Notes: a model not told the origin generated them from the letters alone. A stretch of DNA of 36,364 bases from an uncultured Halomicronema sp. (GCA_937899725.1 CALCCA010000140.1:1-36364); one strand, 5' to 3'. Numbered from the stretch's first letter, positions 16,172-25,772 are shown. Program-made: numbers and translations.

Positions 16172-17497
16172 CTATCGCGTATGGGGCGGCAGCTGAGCAT
16201 TCACCGGTGTTTCGGCGGCTGGTGCCATTTGGGGCGACATGTCTGCGGCATAGGGCAGGAGTCCTCGATTTTCAAGCACCACCTGCTTGAACAGCAACTC
16301 ATAGCGATTGAGCGCCTGTTCAAACGAATATTCGTGCATTGCATGACGACGCCCTTGCTGCCCCAAACTCTCAGCGAGTTGCGGGTTCTCATAGAGATTT
16401 TGCACTGCCTGCGCTAAATCTTCGGGATCTTCTGGCTTAACGACCAAACCCCCGCCACTTGCCCGAATCGCTTGCGCTGCCGTACCGTGAGCCGGAACGG
16501 CAGCCAAGATCGGGCGACCGCTCGCGAGCAACACCTGCGTTTTCGATGGCATGTTGAAGCCGACCACATTTTTTTTCTGCACAATCAAGCCGACATCAGC
16601 GGCAGCTAACATTTCGGGCAATTCTGCGCGGGGGGCAAAGGGCCGCAACAGCACGTTATGGATGCCAAGTTCTTGTCTGAGCTCGTCTAAGTCTGACAGC
16701 TGGCTTTCTTCACCCACAATGACAAAGACCAGATTCTCTAGATGTTGCAGCTGCGCAGCCGCCCGAATGACCGTTTGAATCCCTTGCGTGCGAGCAATAT
16801 TGCCCGAGTAAAGCACCACAAACTTATCGCCGAGGCCATTCGCCTGGCGGAAGGCATTGTTGTACTTGTCCATCGGGCGAATGAAATTCACATCGACCCA
16901 GTTCGAGATGATATTCATCTTGCTGTTGGGAACGCCCTTACCCAACAAATTTTGGCGAAAGCCTTCGGCAATCACGCTAATCCGCGTGGAAGAACGATAG
17001 GCAAAACTTTCCAGCGTTTCGAATACTCGAATCGCAAAGCGATTGCTAATCAGCCCGGTTTGAATTGCGGCTTCGGGCAGAATGTCCTGTAAATTGAGCA
17101 CCGTTGGGCAGCGATAAATGAGCTTGAGCAGCGCCACGGGCACCGAGACGGGCAAGGAAGGACTGGTGTATAAAATGACATCCGGTCGCCAACCTTGTAA
17201 CGATTTCAGGAAACTGAGTCCCACAAAGCTGCTTTCTAACAGAAATCTAGTCAGCAGTCCGGGATTGGGGCGAATCCACACGTAACAGCGCTGAATCTTG
17301 ACGCCATTACGCTCTTCGGTGATATATCCCTTGCCTCGATAGGCCGGGTAGATTTTGCGTTCTGGATAGTTCGGCATGGCCGTCACCACCCGCACCTCAT
17401 GACCACGCTGCACTAAACCTTCTGCCAACTCTGTCATCAGGGGCGCAATCCCAATGGGCTCAGGATGGTAGTTGTAGGAGTAGATTAAGATTCGCAT
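16172..17497 (-). CDS. GT4-type glycosyltransferase (WcaI/WbuB-like)
   Basis: 441 residues. The start MRILIYSYNYHPEPIGIAPL is typical of colanic-acid-type WcaI/WbuB transferases. The N-terminal Rossmann half is followed by the GT-B C-terminal half with VVLYSGNIARTQGIQ, ADVGLIVQKK, NMPSKTQVLLASGRPILA and an acidic segment near GGLVVKPEDPEDLAQ. It should transfer a sugar from an NDP donor during exopolysaccharide or O-antigen synthesis at the inner membrane face. No other polysaccharide genes are next to it, and the donor is not deducible. Confidence 0.9.
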   Translation of the reverse strand: MRILIYSYNYHPEPIGIAPLMTELAEGLVQRGHEVRVVTAMPNYPERKIYPAYRGKGYITEERNGVKIQRCYVWIRPNPGLLTRFLLESSFVGLSFLKSLQGWRPDVILYTSPSLPVSVPVALLKLIYRCPTVLNLQDILPEAAIQTGLISNRFAIRVFETLESFAYRSSTRISVIAEGFRQNLLGKGVPNSKMNIISNWVDVNFIRPMDKYNNAFRQANGLGDKFVVLYSGNIARTQGIQTVIRAAAQLQHLENLVFVIVGEESQLSDLDELRQELGIHNVLLRPFAPRAELPEMLAAADVGLIVQKKNVVGFNMPSKTQVLLASGRPILAAVPAHGTAAQAIRASGGGLVVKPEDPEDLAQAVQNLYENPQLAESLGQQGRRHAMHEYSFEQALNRYELLFKQVVLENRGLLPYAADMSPQMAPAAETPVNAQLPPHTR

Positions 17498-18068
17498 TGA
17501 CGCTAGATATCCTTGATGTGCTGATGACGGGTCAGGGAGAGAGCCGTGAGTTTCGTACTGGTTGCTAGACAGAGCACAACTCGGCTTCTCGCGAACAAAG
17601 ATGGACGAATAGCCTCAAAAAGCTCATGCATCTCTATACATATCCCGTAGATTGACGACGAATTCCTTAAATAGAGCCCGTCTTTATGAGAACTCAAAGC
17701 TCTGATTAAGATAGTAAAAAGGTGGCAAAGCCCTGATCTCGCTGTTAAGCATGCCCAGGCTGGCAAACAACAATACTGGTGTTTTTACGGCATTTCCTGC
17801 ATCCCAGAAGCGATCGGCGGTAGCTTTTGGGATATTTCTAAGTTCAGTAAGGTGCCTTAATTCTTATTTTCCTAAATAGCACTCAGCATTTTGCCTGTGC
17901 AGGGCAAAATGCTGAGTGCTACAGGTGAATTGATGTGGTTTCGCGATCGCGGATAGATGTGCAGCTGAGTGCGGTTGTGTGAAGCTGTTAGCAGCGGTCA
18001 CTCGACTCGATCAACTTAGGTTGAGAAAACCGCGTCTTTACCTAGACCTACTCAGCAGAGAAATCGCC
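17498..18068. other. Divergent intergenic region
   Basis: 571 bp between the glycosyltransferase (-) and the CIA30 gene (+). It holds a 19-bp perfect inverted repeat (separate entry) and presumably both promoters. An 87-codon minus frame at 17503-17766 starts with TTG and looks spurious. Confidence 0.5.
17877..17921. repeat. Perfect 19-bp inverted repeat (long hairpin)
   Basis: TAGCACTCAGCATTTTGCC at 17877-17895 pairs fully with 17903-17921 across a 7-nt loop (TGTGCAG). It lies between divergent genes, so it is not an ordinary gene-end terminator; no T-tract follows on the plus strand, and only ATTTAGGAAAAT follows on the minus strand. Confidence 0.85.
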
Positions 18069-19157
18069 ATGACTCCGTCGAACGATCGCTGGAATCCTCT
18101 TAGACTGGTAGATACGTTGAACTTCTTTGGTGAAGTTCCGCTAGTTGGCAATTTTCGATGGTTACAGCATATGTTTGGCGCGGCGGCAAATCCCCAAGCT
18201 CCTCCGGTCGATGCCCTAGAACCGACAAGGGCGGTGGTGCTACTATCCGAGGCGGGATCGGCAGCGGATGCTCTGAGAAAGATTCTGGAAGATCGAGGCA
18301 TTGCAGTGCGATCGCAGCTATTGCCGCTGGATTCACCGCTACCGCCAGCCGCTGCCAATCGCATCGTCAACACACCAGCCATACTTTGGAAAGGTGTCCC
18401 CGACGACGAGGAATGCTTATCAGCCCAGATCGCCGATCTGCAGCAGCTCCCCGCAAGTGAAGAATATCCGCTGTTTGACTTTCGGACAGCGGCCCCAGCA
18501 GTCTTGCAAGACATTTGGGGGGCGGTGGATGACGTGGTCATGGGCGGGGCTAGCGCCAGTGGTCTGGCTTTGTTACCCGATTATGGACGGTTTGCAGGCA
18601 ACGTTTCTACCGCCAACTCTGGGGGTTTTGCCAGCGTGCGCACCCGCAATTTTGAGCCCCCTTTTGATTTATCAGGCTGGCAGGGGGTGCGGTTGGTCGT
18701 GCGCGGCGATGGTCAACGTTATAAAATCATTCTGCGCAATAGTCACAACTGGGATAGTTTGGCCTACTGCACTTCGATTGATACTGAAGCCGAACAGTGG
18801 ATCGGTGTCGACATTCCGTTTTCTGCCCTGCAGGCGACCTTTCGGGCCAAAACGCAGTCAACTGCACCGCCGCTGAATCCAGCTACGGTCGGCTCTTTGC
18901 AGCTGATGTTGAGCAAGTTTGAGTATGACGGCAACCAAAATCCGCACTTTCGCGCGGGTGCATTTTCACTCGATGTGCGATCACTGGGAGTTTACCGCCA
19001 AGCGACAGCTCCCGTCACGATCATGATTGCCTCGTCACCAGAACAGGCGGCCACTTACACAACGTTGCTGGCACAGAGTGGCCTAGCCCATCAGATATTG
19101 ACCCACGATGAGCCAGAGTTTGCCATGAAGCTAGTGCAGGCTTTACCCAGCCGTTGA
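18069..19157 (+). CDS. CIA30-domain protein
   Basis: 362 residues from ATG 18069 (MTPSNDRWNPLRLVDTLNFFG); a 30-residue longer frame exists, but this start fits the family pattern. An N-terminal segment TLNFFGEVPLVGNFRWLQ is followed by a CIA30-type domain (about 155-320) with WGAVDDVVMGGAS, NSGGFASVRTR and GWQGVRLVVRGDG. In eukaryotes CIA30 (NDUFAF1) assists complex I assembly; cyanobacterial relatives of this domain are linked to photosynthetic complex assembly, but the exact role here is open. Residues 60-130 are a poorly conserved Rossmann-like stretch. Confidence 0.85.
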   Translation: MTPSNDRWNPLRLVDTLNFFGEVPLVGNFRWLQHMFGAAANPQAPPVDALEPTRAVVLLSEAGSAADALRKILEDRGIAVRSQLLPLDSPLPPAAANRIVNTPAILWKGVPDDEECLSAQIADLQQLPASEEYPLFDFRTAAPAVLQDIWGAVDDVVMGGASASGLALLPDYGRFAGNVSTANSGGFASVRTRNFEPPFDLSGWQGVRLVVRGDGQRYKIILRNSHNWDSLAYCTSIDTEAEQWIGVDIPFSALQATFRAKTQSTAPPLNPATVGSLQLMLSKFEYDGNQNPHFRAGAFSLDVRSLGVYRQATAPVTIMIASSPEQAATYTTLLAQSGLAHQILTHDEPEFAMKLVQALPSR

Positions 19158-19193
19158 GCTGTCGTCAGCTCCTTGAGCCCGCTGCATCGAGCG

Positions 19194-19709
19194 CTACTGC
19201 AGAGTGGCAACCCCAAAAGTGGCGTTGAATTCCTGACACCAGACGGCCACAGACGCAAACGACTCAAGGTCGATTTCTGCCGGGACGACATAGTCTTGAG
19301 CACCGGTAGTCGCCGCTAAGGGCGCAATCACCACATAGTCTGCTTCGTCGATCGGATAGGCAGGCGGTGACGTTGCGGCCAGAACATCGGGCGATCGATG
19401 CAGCACCACGACCAGATCAGGCCCATCAGAACTTGAAAAGCTGTCATCGAAGCGCAAAGCCTGTTGCCCTCCGTCACTAATCAGTTCAACACCGCCAGTC
19501 GTATCATGCTCGGCGGACACAAAGGTACCGGTGCGGACGACGGGCTCGGCGGGCTCGGTCGGAGTGGCAGAATCGGCAGATTGCGTTGGCTCGGTAGTGG
19601 GAGCAGCGTCGCTATCGGTGGTGGAGGCGTCAGGCGATGCTGTACAAGCGGTGGCTAGCATCGTTGCGCAGAGCATTACACAACCGAGGGTGAAGCGAGA
19701 GGTCAACAT
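19194..19709 (-). CDS. DM13-domain lipoprotein
   Basis: 171 residues. The signal peptide ends in lipobox LATAC with Cys22, followed by a Thr/Ser/Pro/Glu-rich linker (about 23-57). A DM13 domain follows (TGTFVSAEHDTTGGVELISD, GPDLVVVLHRS, VAVWCQEFNATFG), with one conserved Cys. DM13 has been proposed to be a redox or electron-transfer module. The protein should be anchored on the periplasmic face of a membrane. It is convergent with the CIA30 gene, 36 bp away. Confidence 0.88.
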   Translation of the reverse strand: MLTSRFTLGCVMLCATMLATACTASPDASTTDSDAAPTTEPTQSADSATPTEPAEPVVRTGTFVSAEHDTTGGVELISDGGQQALRFDDSFSSSDGPDLVVVLHRSPDVLAATSPPAYPIDEADYVVIAPLAATTGAQDYVVPAEIDLESFASVAVWCQEFNATFGVATLQ

Positions 19710-19825
19710 GATTAATCGCCTTGAAGTGAAGCTAATGCCACCTTAATCGGAAAGCGGCCGGGCAACGGCCTGAGAAAATCTTCAGAACAGAACTCCAGAA
19801 TCATTAAAGAACGGGTATTCCCAGA

Positions 19826-20247
19826 TTAGTGGTGCTGTGTGGGTAGTGATTTGTGGTCGCGATGGATGAAATTCCACAGCCATCCGATGTGATTGCGTAG
19901 CCTTTTTGAGAAGGCCAAACTGCGCCAGACAAACCGCGAGACGCGCTGCTGCAGGGTACAGTTCAAGCTCTGATAGCTGGTTTTGCCGCTATCGCAGAAG
20001 TCGGAATGCAGAAGTCGGAAGTCGGAGCTAGAAATCCTGTCAGATAACGGTTCCAGGCATCTGGAGTGGCCGAACCAAACTGCGGCGTGCGATGGCAACA
20101 GTCGGTCAATCAACTCTCGGGTGAACTGGTTGAGCCGCTGATCGGTCGGATTCTCAACGAACTGGTAACGGCATTGACGGCAAAGATAGCGCTGTTTACC
20201 CAGATGGATGACCGTCTTTGACTGTAAGGGCAGATGGCATCGTCTCT
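19826..20247 (-). pseudogene. Degenerate IS1-type transposase
   Basis: Reading the minus strand, an in-frame N-terminal remnant has the InsA-like zinc ribbon (LGKQRYLCRQCRYQF, near 20160-20200) and TRELIDRLLPSHAAVWFG. The C-terminal remnant reads RVSRFVWRSLAFSKRLRNHIG and ends at 19826, matching the end of IS1-family transposases. The catalytic core between them is gone; in its place lies an 85-bp dispersed repeat (20003-20087). The 5' end is also missing, with an in-frame stop just upstream. It is inactive. Confidence 0.75.
20003..20087. repeat. Dispersed repeat, copy A
   Basis: 85 bp that align without gaps to 25773-25857, with about 64 identical positions by hand count. Best conserved are GGAATGCAGA at one end and CATCTGGAGTG..CG.A.CAAACTGCG at the other. 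It includes GAAGTCGGAAGTCGGA-type short iterations. It interrupts the transposase remnant. Confidence 0.75.
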
Positions 20248-20374
20248 AGTGGGGTCTCACGATCGCCTGAGCAAACTCGTCATTACCCCCAGGGCACTAC
20301 CCAAATCTTTGAGTGCTTGACTGATTCATTAGCTAGATCTTCTGAGCTTTGCTAGATACCGGTAAGATGAGCCT

Positions 20375-20614
20375 TTAATCGGCTGGGGTGACATCGTTGA
20401 GTGGCCACCGATAATCTACCTTGATTTGCAGGCGACCGCAGTGTTCTTCGAGCTGCCGCTGCTGGGAAAGGGCCTTGCGCAGAGTACTGATCAGCTCGCT
20501 GACTTCGAGCTTGAGGGCGGGTTCTTGATAGGCAGCAAATAGGGTTTGCTGCTCTAACAGCTGCAGCAGCAACTCATAATGCACGTGAGACGGGAGGGGT
20601 AGCGGCTCGCTCAT
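20375..20614 (-). CDS. Small conserved cyanobacterial protein (DUF5340-like)
   Basis: 79 residues: MSEPLPLPSHVHYELLLQLL, then a long helical segment (ELISTLRKALSQQRQLEEHC) and YRWPLN near the end. The LPLPSHVHYELLLQLLE start is, as I recall it, that of a short cyanobacterium-specific family (DUF5340), which I could not check. No membrane segment or signal is present. It follows trpC on the same strand by 39 bp and may share its transcript. Function unknown. Confidence 0.75.
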   Translation of the reverse strand: MSEPLPLPSHVHYELLLQLLEQQTLFAAYQEPALKLEVSELISTLRKALSQQRQLEEHCGRLQIKVDYRWPLNDVTPAD

Positions 20615-20653
20615 GAAAACGTTGAACCTGTAGTGGCATGACTGACAGAGGAG

Positions 20654-21535
20654 TTAGGCATACAGCTGAGCGATCGCCTCGGCCAAATCGGCTTGTCGCA
20701 TCAGCGACTCGCCGACGAGAATGCCCTGCGCCCCGGCGGCTTGGACCTGAGCCACGTCTTGGGGAGTGTGAATGCCTGATTCACTGACGACAAAGATTTG
20801 CCGCTCTCGCAGCTGGGCTTGGCGCGCCTGCAGTAGTTGCTCGGTGGTTTCTAAAGACGTTTCAAAGGTTTCTAAATTGCGGTTGTTAATGCCAATGAGC
20901 TGAATCGGGTCGATCGCTAAAACCCGGTCGAGTTCTTCGAGAGAGTGCACTTCTACCAGGGCACGCATGCCGAGTGCCTGAGCGATTTTGGTGAAATAGC
21001 GCAGGTCAACGTCGCTCAAGATGGCCGCAATCAGCAACACGGCATCGGCTCCTTTGACCCGTGCCAGATACATCTGATAGGGATACAGAATGAACTCTTT
21101 GCAGAGCAAGGGCGTATCGACGGTGGCTCGGACGGCGGCTAAATACTCAAAACTGCCTTGAAAAAAGGTTTCGTCCGTCAAGACCGATAGGCAGGCGGCT
21201 CCGCCCGCTTGATAGGCTTGGGCGATGGCAACCGGCTCAAAGTCAGCGCGGATCACCCCGCGACTCGGCGAGGCTTTTTTGACTTCAGCAATCAGGGCGG
21301 GTTGGCGATCGCTCTGCTGCAGCGCGGCCAAAAAATCGCGCGGCGGCGGGGCACTGATCACCTCTCGCTGCAAATCGGCCAACGGCATCTGCTGGCGTCG
21401 GCGTGCCACCTCTTTTTCTTTTTGCCAGACAATTTTTTCTACGATGTTTTGCGGCTCAGCATCTGGGGCCTTGATTTTGTACGTCAAACTTTGCACAGAG
21501 ACTTCAGGGTAGGGCGACCGACGGCGAAACTGCAT
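20654..21535 (-). CDS. trpC: Indole-3-glycerol phosphate synthase
   Basis: 293 residues; longer than the ~255 of many TrpC proteins because of a ~30-residue N-terminal extension common in cyanobacteria. It closes CdRP to indole-3-glycerol phosphate in tryptophan synthesis. Catalytic residues are in place: Glu84 and Lys86 ([11 protein letters not shown]), Lys146 (LLCKEFI), Glu195 (ALVEVHS), Asn217 (GINNRNL) and the Glu of VSESGI. It starts 12 bp after lpdA on the same strand, with no other trp gene nearby, so it belongs to an lpdA-trpC unit. Confidence 0.97.
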   Translation of the reverse strand: MQFRRRSPYPEVSVQSLTYKIKAPDAEPQNIVEKIVWQKEKEVARRRQQMPLADLQREVISAPPPRDFLAALQQSDRQPALIAEVKKASPSRGVIRADFEPVAIAQAYQAGGAACLSVLTDETFFQGSFEYLAAVRATVDTPLLCKEFILYPYQMYLARVKGADAVLLIAAILSDVDLRYFTKIAQALGMRALVEVHSLEELDRVLAIDPIQLIGINNRNLETFETSLETTEQLLQARQAQLRERQIFVVSESGIHTPQDVAQVQAAGAQGILVGESLMRQADLAEAIAQLYA

Positions 21536-21547
21536 GGTGAAGGAACC

Positions 21548-22981
21548 TCAGGCGCTAACAACGGCGCGCTTAAACGCTTCATCCATCACTTCTGAGAGCG
21601 TGGGATGAGTATGAACACAATAAGACAAAGCCGTGACCGTCTGCCCTTGGGCGATCGCATTAGCGGCTTCTTGAATCAAATCAGAGGCATGCAATCCGAG
21701 GATGTGAGCGCCTAAAATCTCACCGGTGTCTTTGCGATAAATCACCTTAGCGAGACCGTCGGATTCACCTTCCGCTAGAGCCTTCGAGTTGCCCTTAAAG
21801 TAGGTTTTGACCGTGGCAATCTCAAAGCCATCGGCATCAGCCATGGCCTTCGCTTGGGGCTCTGTCAGGCCGACAAAGCTCACCTCAGGATGCGTAAACG
21901 CAGCGGCAGGAATGCTGCGGTAGTTGACGGTTCGCGCTTCGCCACAGATGTTGTCCACGGCAACCACCCCTTGGGCCGAGGCGGCGTGGGCCAGCATCAT
22001 CTTGCCAGTAGCGTCACCGATCGCCCACAGATGGGGCACCGGCTGGCCGTCGCGCAAGACCCGCAGTTCGTCATCCACCGCGATAAAGCCTCGGCGATCG
22101 GTTTCCAGCCCGACGCGCTCTAGACCCAAATCTTTAGTAGCGGGAATGCGCCCCGTGGCCACCAGGCAGGCATCCACCTCCAGCACATCAACAACTTCCT
22201 GCGTTTCTCGATTGACCAGCTCAATGACGACAGGAGAACCGGGCGTGACCTTCTTTGCCAACACACCGGCCCGCGTCTCCACATCTCTAGGGCTAATCAA
22301 CACCCGCTGGGCCACCTTGGCAATATCTGGATCAAAGGTCGGCATGATTTTGTCGAGGGCTTCGACGATGGTGACTTCGGAGCCTAAGGCGGTATAGATG
22401 TCGCAAAACTCTAGCCCAATGTAGCCGCTACCAATGATCGCCACCCACTCGGGCAACCACTCTAGCTGTAACGCGCCATCGCTGGTGAACACCGTTTTGT
22501 TATCAATTTCGATGCCTGGCGGCACGAAAGGAATCGAGCCTGGTGACAGCATGACGTCTTTAGCCGTCAGGGTTTGATCACCCGCTGCCGTCGTGACCAC
22601 GACTTTTTGCTCCCCGGCAATTCGACCCCAGCCCGCAATAATGTCGACACCCAAGCGTTTTAGGCTGTTCGACATATCGCCCTTAATCTTGCTGACTAAG
22701 TTTTTGGCATGATCGGCGATCGCCTCCCGCTCAAAGGAAACATCGCCGACCTGAATGCCTAAAGATTTGAGGTGATGGCTATTTTGAAACTCGCGCACCC
22801 GCCCCGAAGCCGCGAGGAGTGCTTTGGACGGAATGCAGCCCCGATTGACACAGGTGCCCCCCATGTCAGCCGCTTCAATAATCGCGGTTTTGAGACCCCG
22901 GCGCACGGCGTGTAGGGCCGCGCCATGACCGCCGACCCCGGCACCAATAATGACCAAGTCATAGTCAAAGGCTTGACTCAC
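21548..22981 (-). CDS. lpdA: Dihydrolipoyl dehydrogenase
   Basis: 477 residues from a GTG start with a good GAGGAGAGAG site. It has the FAD loop [12 protein letters not shown] (11-22), redox disulphide Cys44-Cys49 ([13 protein letters not shown]), NAD-binding loop [11 protein letters not shown], second FAD motif WAIGDATG, and the C-terminal HTHPTLSE with the active-site His and Glu. It reoxidises lipoyl groups of 2-oxoacid dehydrogenase or glycine cleavage complexes. Complete. trpC follows 12 bp downstream. Confidence 0.97.
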   Translation of the reverse strand: MSQAFDYDLVIIGAGVGGHGAALHAVRRGLKTAIIEAADMGGTCVNRGCIPSKALLAASGRVREFQNSHHLKSLGIQVGDVSFEREAIADHAKNLVSKIKGDMSNSLKRLGVDIIAGWGRIAGEQKVVVTTAAGDQTLTAKDVMLSPGSIPFVPPGIEIDNKTVFTSDGALQLEWLPEWVAIIGSGYIGLEFCDIYTALGSEVTIVEALDKIMPTFDPDIAKVAQRVLISPRDVETRAGVLAKKVTPGSPVVIELVNRETQEVVDVLEVDACLVATGRIPATKDLGLERVGLETDRRGFIAVDDELRVLRDGQPVPHLWAIGDATGKMMLAHAASAQGVVAVDNICGEARTVNYRSIPAAAFTHPEVSFVGLTEPQAKAMADADGFEIATVKTYFKGNSKALAEGESDGLAKVIYRKDTGEILGAHILGLHASDLIQEAANAIAQGQTVTALSYCVHTHPTLSEVMDEAFKRAVVSA

Positions 22982-23109
22982 AGCTCTCTCCTCAGCAATC
23001 GCAGCGAATTCTAGAGTATCGTTTGCGGCAGCGACTGGCTACCTGGCCAGTCGTCCTGCAGCTTTTCTATTCTTGACCAAAGTGGACAATTTCGACAGTG
23101 GGCATCCCT

Positions 23110-23149
23110 CGCCCCAGCGGCCGGGTCACCAGTTGACCCGGTTGGGGCG
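23110..23149 (-). terminator. Hairpin downstream of the desaturase
   Basis: CGCCCCA 23110-23116 pairs with TGGGGCG 23143-23149, and CCGGGTCA 23121-23128 with TGACCCGG 23134-23141; loop 5 nt. Very stable and 34 bp after the desaturase stop, but without a T-tract. It could end the desaturase transcript before lpdA. Confidence 0.55.
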
Positions 23150-23183
23150 CCATAACATCAGACCATCGGCCGGGCTCAAGGCC

Positions 23184-24125
23184 CTACGGTCGCCCCAGCT
23201 TTGGCGCCACACTGGGCGATGTCGTTGAGGGCAACACGGGAGCCGTCACCGGCGGCACCGGCCAAGCACGATCGCGCGCGCGGGCCAACAAATGGCGCTC
23301 TTTCGGCACCTTGACCCGCGTGGCTAAGCCAACCCGTTCTAACAGCTTGATAAAGCGATAGGTCGGGTCAGGCAAATAGACCACGCGATCGGCCCGCAGG
23401 GTAATGCCATGACGACTCGATGACGGAAACGTATGGTGCAAATTGTGCCAGCCTTCCCCTAGCGTTAGAACAGCCACGAATCCGTTATTGCGGCTCGTGT
23501 CGTCAGTTTGAAAGGGCTGCTCGCCGACTAGATGACTGAGCGAGTTCACAGTTTGCACCCCGTGAAACAGCACTGTGGTGCTGAGGAAAAACGCCCCTAA
23601 ATATTCCCAGCCTCCCAGCCAGTAAGAGACGGCCCCCAAGGCCACTAAGGGCAAAAAATGCAGGCGATCGAGCCGCCGCAGAAAGGCATCATTTTCTACA
23701 TCAGCGGGCAGCTTAGTAGGGAAAAACTGGCGCGATAACAGCCAGCCCCCCTGCGACCAATAAACCCCGTTGATCCCCTGCGGGGGGACAGAGGGCGAAT
23801 GGGGATCGTGCAGCTGATCCGCATGCTGGTGATGAGCGAGGTGATGAGCTTTCCACCAGCTCGGCCCCATTTGCCCAGCCGCCGACGCCATCACACAGCC
23901 CAGCCATAACAGCAGTTTTGGGGCCTGGTAGCTTTTGTGAGTCAGCAGCCGATGATAGATACCCGTGGTCGCCAGCATCCGCAGCACGTACCACAGCACG
24001 GCCCAGGCGACGGCCCCGGCTGACAAACCAGTGATGAATGGGAGCAGTGATCCCACATGGCTGATGAGGATCAGCGCTGGCCCAATTAGATAGAGCACGA
24101 CCGTCAGCGGAGAATATTGCCGCAT
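23184..24125 (-). CDS. Membrane fatty-acid desaturase (acyl-lipid delta-9-like)
   Basis: 313 residues with four hydrophobic segments. The three histidine boxes that hold the di-iron centre are HRLLTH (58-63), HHLAHH (94-99) and HNLHH (226-230), with NSLSH at 193-197. The layout W..HHLAHHQHAD..HDPHSP is that of the acyl-CoA/acyl-lipid delta-9 family. It should introduce a double bond in membrane acyl chains using ferredoxin. The C-terminal ~45 residues are Pro/Thr/Ser-rich and unlike the family core. Regiospecificity is inferred. Confidence 0.9.
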   Translation of the reverse strand: MRQYSPLTVVLYLIGPALILISHVGSLLPFITGLSAGAVAWAVLWYVLRMLATTGIYHRLLTHKSYQAPKLLLWLGCVMASAAGQMGPSWWKAHHLAHHQHADQLHDPHSPSVPPQGINGVYWSQGGWLLSRQFFPTKLPADVENDAFLRRLDRLHFLPLVALGAVSYWLGGWEYLGAFFLSTTVLFHGVQTVNSLSHLVGEQPFQTDDTSRNNGFVAVLTLGEGWHNLHHTFPSSSRHGITLRADRVVYLPDPTYRFIKLLERVGLATRVKVPKERHLLARARDRAWPVPPVTAPVLPSTTSPSVAPKLGRP

Positions 24126-24452
24126 ATTTTTTTAGTTGTCCGATATTTAGCAAACCTCAGTCTACCGGCATCTGCCTCTACTCAAATCCCCCTCCAGACA
24201 AGCCACCCTGATCAAAGCGGATGGGGGCGTTGATTTCAGCATCACGCACGGCAGACCGGGACGCTTGACATGTATAGCGTTCCCCTGATGGCAACTGGCT
24301 TTTGCCCGATCACCGCTCTTCGCCAGTGGAACCTGGCTCAAACTTTAGGGTCTTAAAAGGTAGAACACGGCAATGCGTTTCGCAGAGAATCAGGACCGAT
24401 CGCAGCATCACCCACACGCATTCATTGACATATGGCTGACTAAAAACCGCAC
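24126..24452. other. Divergent intergenic region
   Basis: 327 bp between the desaturase (-) and the CAP protein (+). A TTGACA lies at 24265-24270 on the plus strand but has no convincing -10 partner. No RNA gene or strong hairpin seen. Confidence 0.4.
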
Positions 24453-25517
24453 ATGCAGAATTCCAGTTTTATCCAAGCGGTCGTCCGGCTGACGAACCAG
24501 TTTCGGGCCCAAAATGGTCTGAGCGTGCTCTCAGTAGATATCGACCTGACTGAGGCGGCTCAATCCTATTCAACCACCATGGCGCGCGGAGACTTTTTTA
24601 GTCACATCGGGCCAGATGGCTCGCTGCCGTGGGATCGGGCAGAAGCTGCTGGCTACGACACCGGCATTGTCGGCGAAAACATTGGGGTGGGTTTTTCGAC
24701 GCCAGACGAGATTGTGGACGCGTGGATTGATAGCGACCGACATCGAGCCGCCATGCTAAATCCTCGATACAACGAGATCGGCGTGGGTTACTACTTTCTG
24801 CCTAACGATACGGGCTCGGTCAATTACAACACTTACTGGACTCAACTGTTTGGCCAGGGCGATATCGAAGTCGTGGCGGCTGATGGCAGCGTCGCAGTAT
24901 TTGATCCGGTGCAGTATGGGGCTTCATATAGCGACTTGATTGCCGCCTATGGCTACGATCCGATCGCCTTTGAGCAGCATTACATCATTTTTGGCAGAGC
25001 CGAAGGTCGGATTAGCGATCGCTTCGACGAAGGGCGTTACTTAGCCTCTTATGACGACTTGATCGAGGCGTTTGGCTACGACCTCACGACTGCGACCGCC
25101 CACTACATTCAATCGGGCCATCAGGAGGGCCGCTCTGATGACGGGTTTGAGCCGCTGCAATATTTAGCATCCTACGGGGATCTCCTCACGGCCTTTGGGG
25201 CCAATGCTGAGTCGGCCACCCAACACTATATTCAATTGGGCTATCGCGAAGGGCGATCGGATGCGCTATTTGATGCCGGTCGCTATTTGGCCTCTAACGC
25301 TGACTTGATTAACGCTTTTGGCTACGACACTGAGGGCGCATCGGGCCATTACATCCTGCTGGGAATCAGCGAAAATCGTTCTACCACATCATTTGACCCC
25401 GCCGCCTACTTAGGACTGCATGCCGATTTGCAGTCAGCGTTTGGGAGTGACCTCACCGCCGCTACTCGACACTATGTTCAGTTGGGGTTCCTTGAAGGCA
25501 GAGCTACGGGCCCTTAG
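24453..25517 (+). CDS. CAP (SCP/PR-1-like) domain protein with five 41-residue repeats
   Basis: 354 residues. Residues about 8-135 form a CAP domain with His51 (DFFSHIGPDG), Glu75 (GENIGVG) and His97 (DRHRAAMLNP), the usual cation-site residues. Five repeats then begin at residues 150, 191, 232, 273 and 314, exactly 41 apart, with the pattern FD...YLASY.DLI.AFGYD...A..HYI..G..EGR. No N-terminal signal peptide is visible, odd for a CAP protein, so export by a type I-like route or a cytosolic role are both possible. No secretion genes are adjacent. Confidence 0.9.
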   Translation: MQNSSFIQAVVRLTNQFRAQNGLSVLSVDIDLTEAAQSYSTTMARGDFFSHIGPDGSLPWDRAEAAGYDTGIVGENIGVGFSTPDEIVDAWIDSDRHRAAMLNPRYNEIGVGYYFLPNDTGSVNYNTYWTQLFGQGDIEVVAADGSVAVFDPVQYGASYSDLIAAYGYDPIAFEQHYIIFGRAEGRISDRFDEGRYLASYDDLIEAFGYDLTTATAHYIQSGHQEGRSDDGFEPLQYLASYGDLLTAFGANAESATQHYIQLGYREGRSDALFDAGRYLASNADLINAFGYDTEGASGHYILLGISENRSTTSFDPAAYLGLHADLQSAFGSDLTAATRHYVQLGFLEGRATGP

Positions 25518-25527
25518 AGTTCTGCGA

Positions 25528-25726
25528 GTTAATCAAACCTGAGTTCGGGATAAGGCCATCAGGCACGCTTACCCGCCGGTTGAGGCGACAATCCCCTCCG
25601 GGGAGGGGTGCCAAAGGCGGGGTGGGTGTCGATTATCTCGCTGAGAGTGGTTCAACCCACCCCATTAGCCCCTCCCCAGAGGGGAAAGAAACGGAGTTTG
25701 GCTTAACCCGAACTGGCGTTAATCAA
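25528..25726. mobile_element. MITE-like element with 9-bp flanking direct repeat
   Basis: GTTAATCAA occurs at 25528-25536 and 25718-25726, bracketing 181 bp. Near the inner ends are inverted repeats AGTTCGGGATAAG (25542-25554) and CTTAACCCGAACT (25702-25714), 12 of 13 matching. The interior holds palindromic CCCCTCCGGGGAGGGG and GGTGGGT/ACCCACC pairs. It has no coding capacity and lies between the CAP gene and recG. Confidence 0.65.
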
Positions 25727-25772
25727 GTACCCGAACCAGGCTGTGGATGGGTGTGAAGGGATGGCGGCATGA

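Noticed and set aside
17503-17766. 87-codon minus frame upstream of the glycosyltransferase
   Set aside because: TTG start, no ribosome site, no domain-like pattern, and odd composition.
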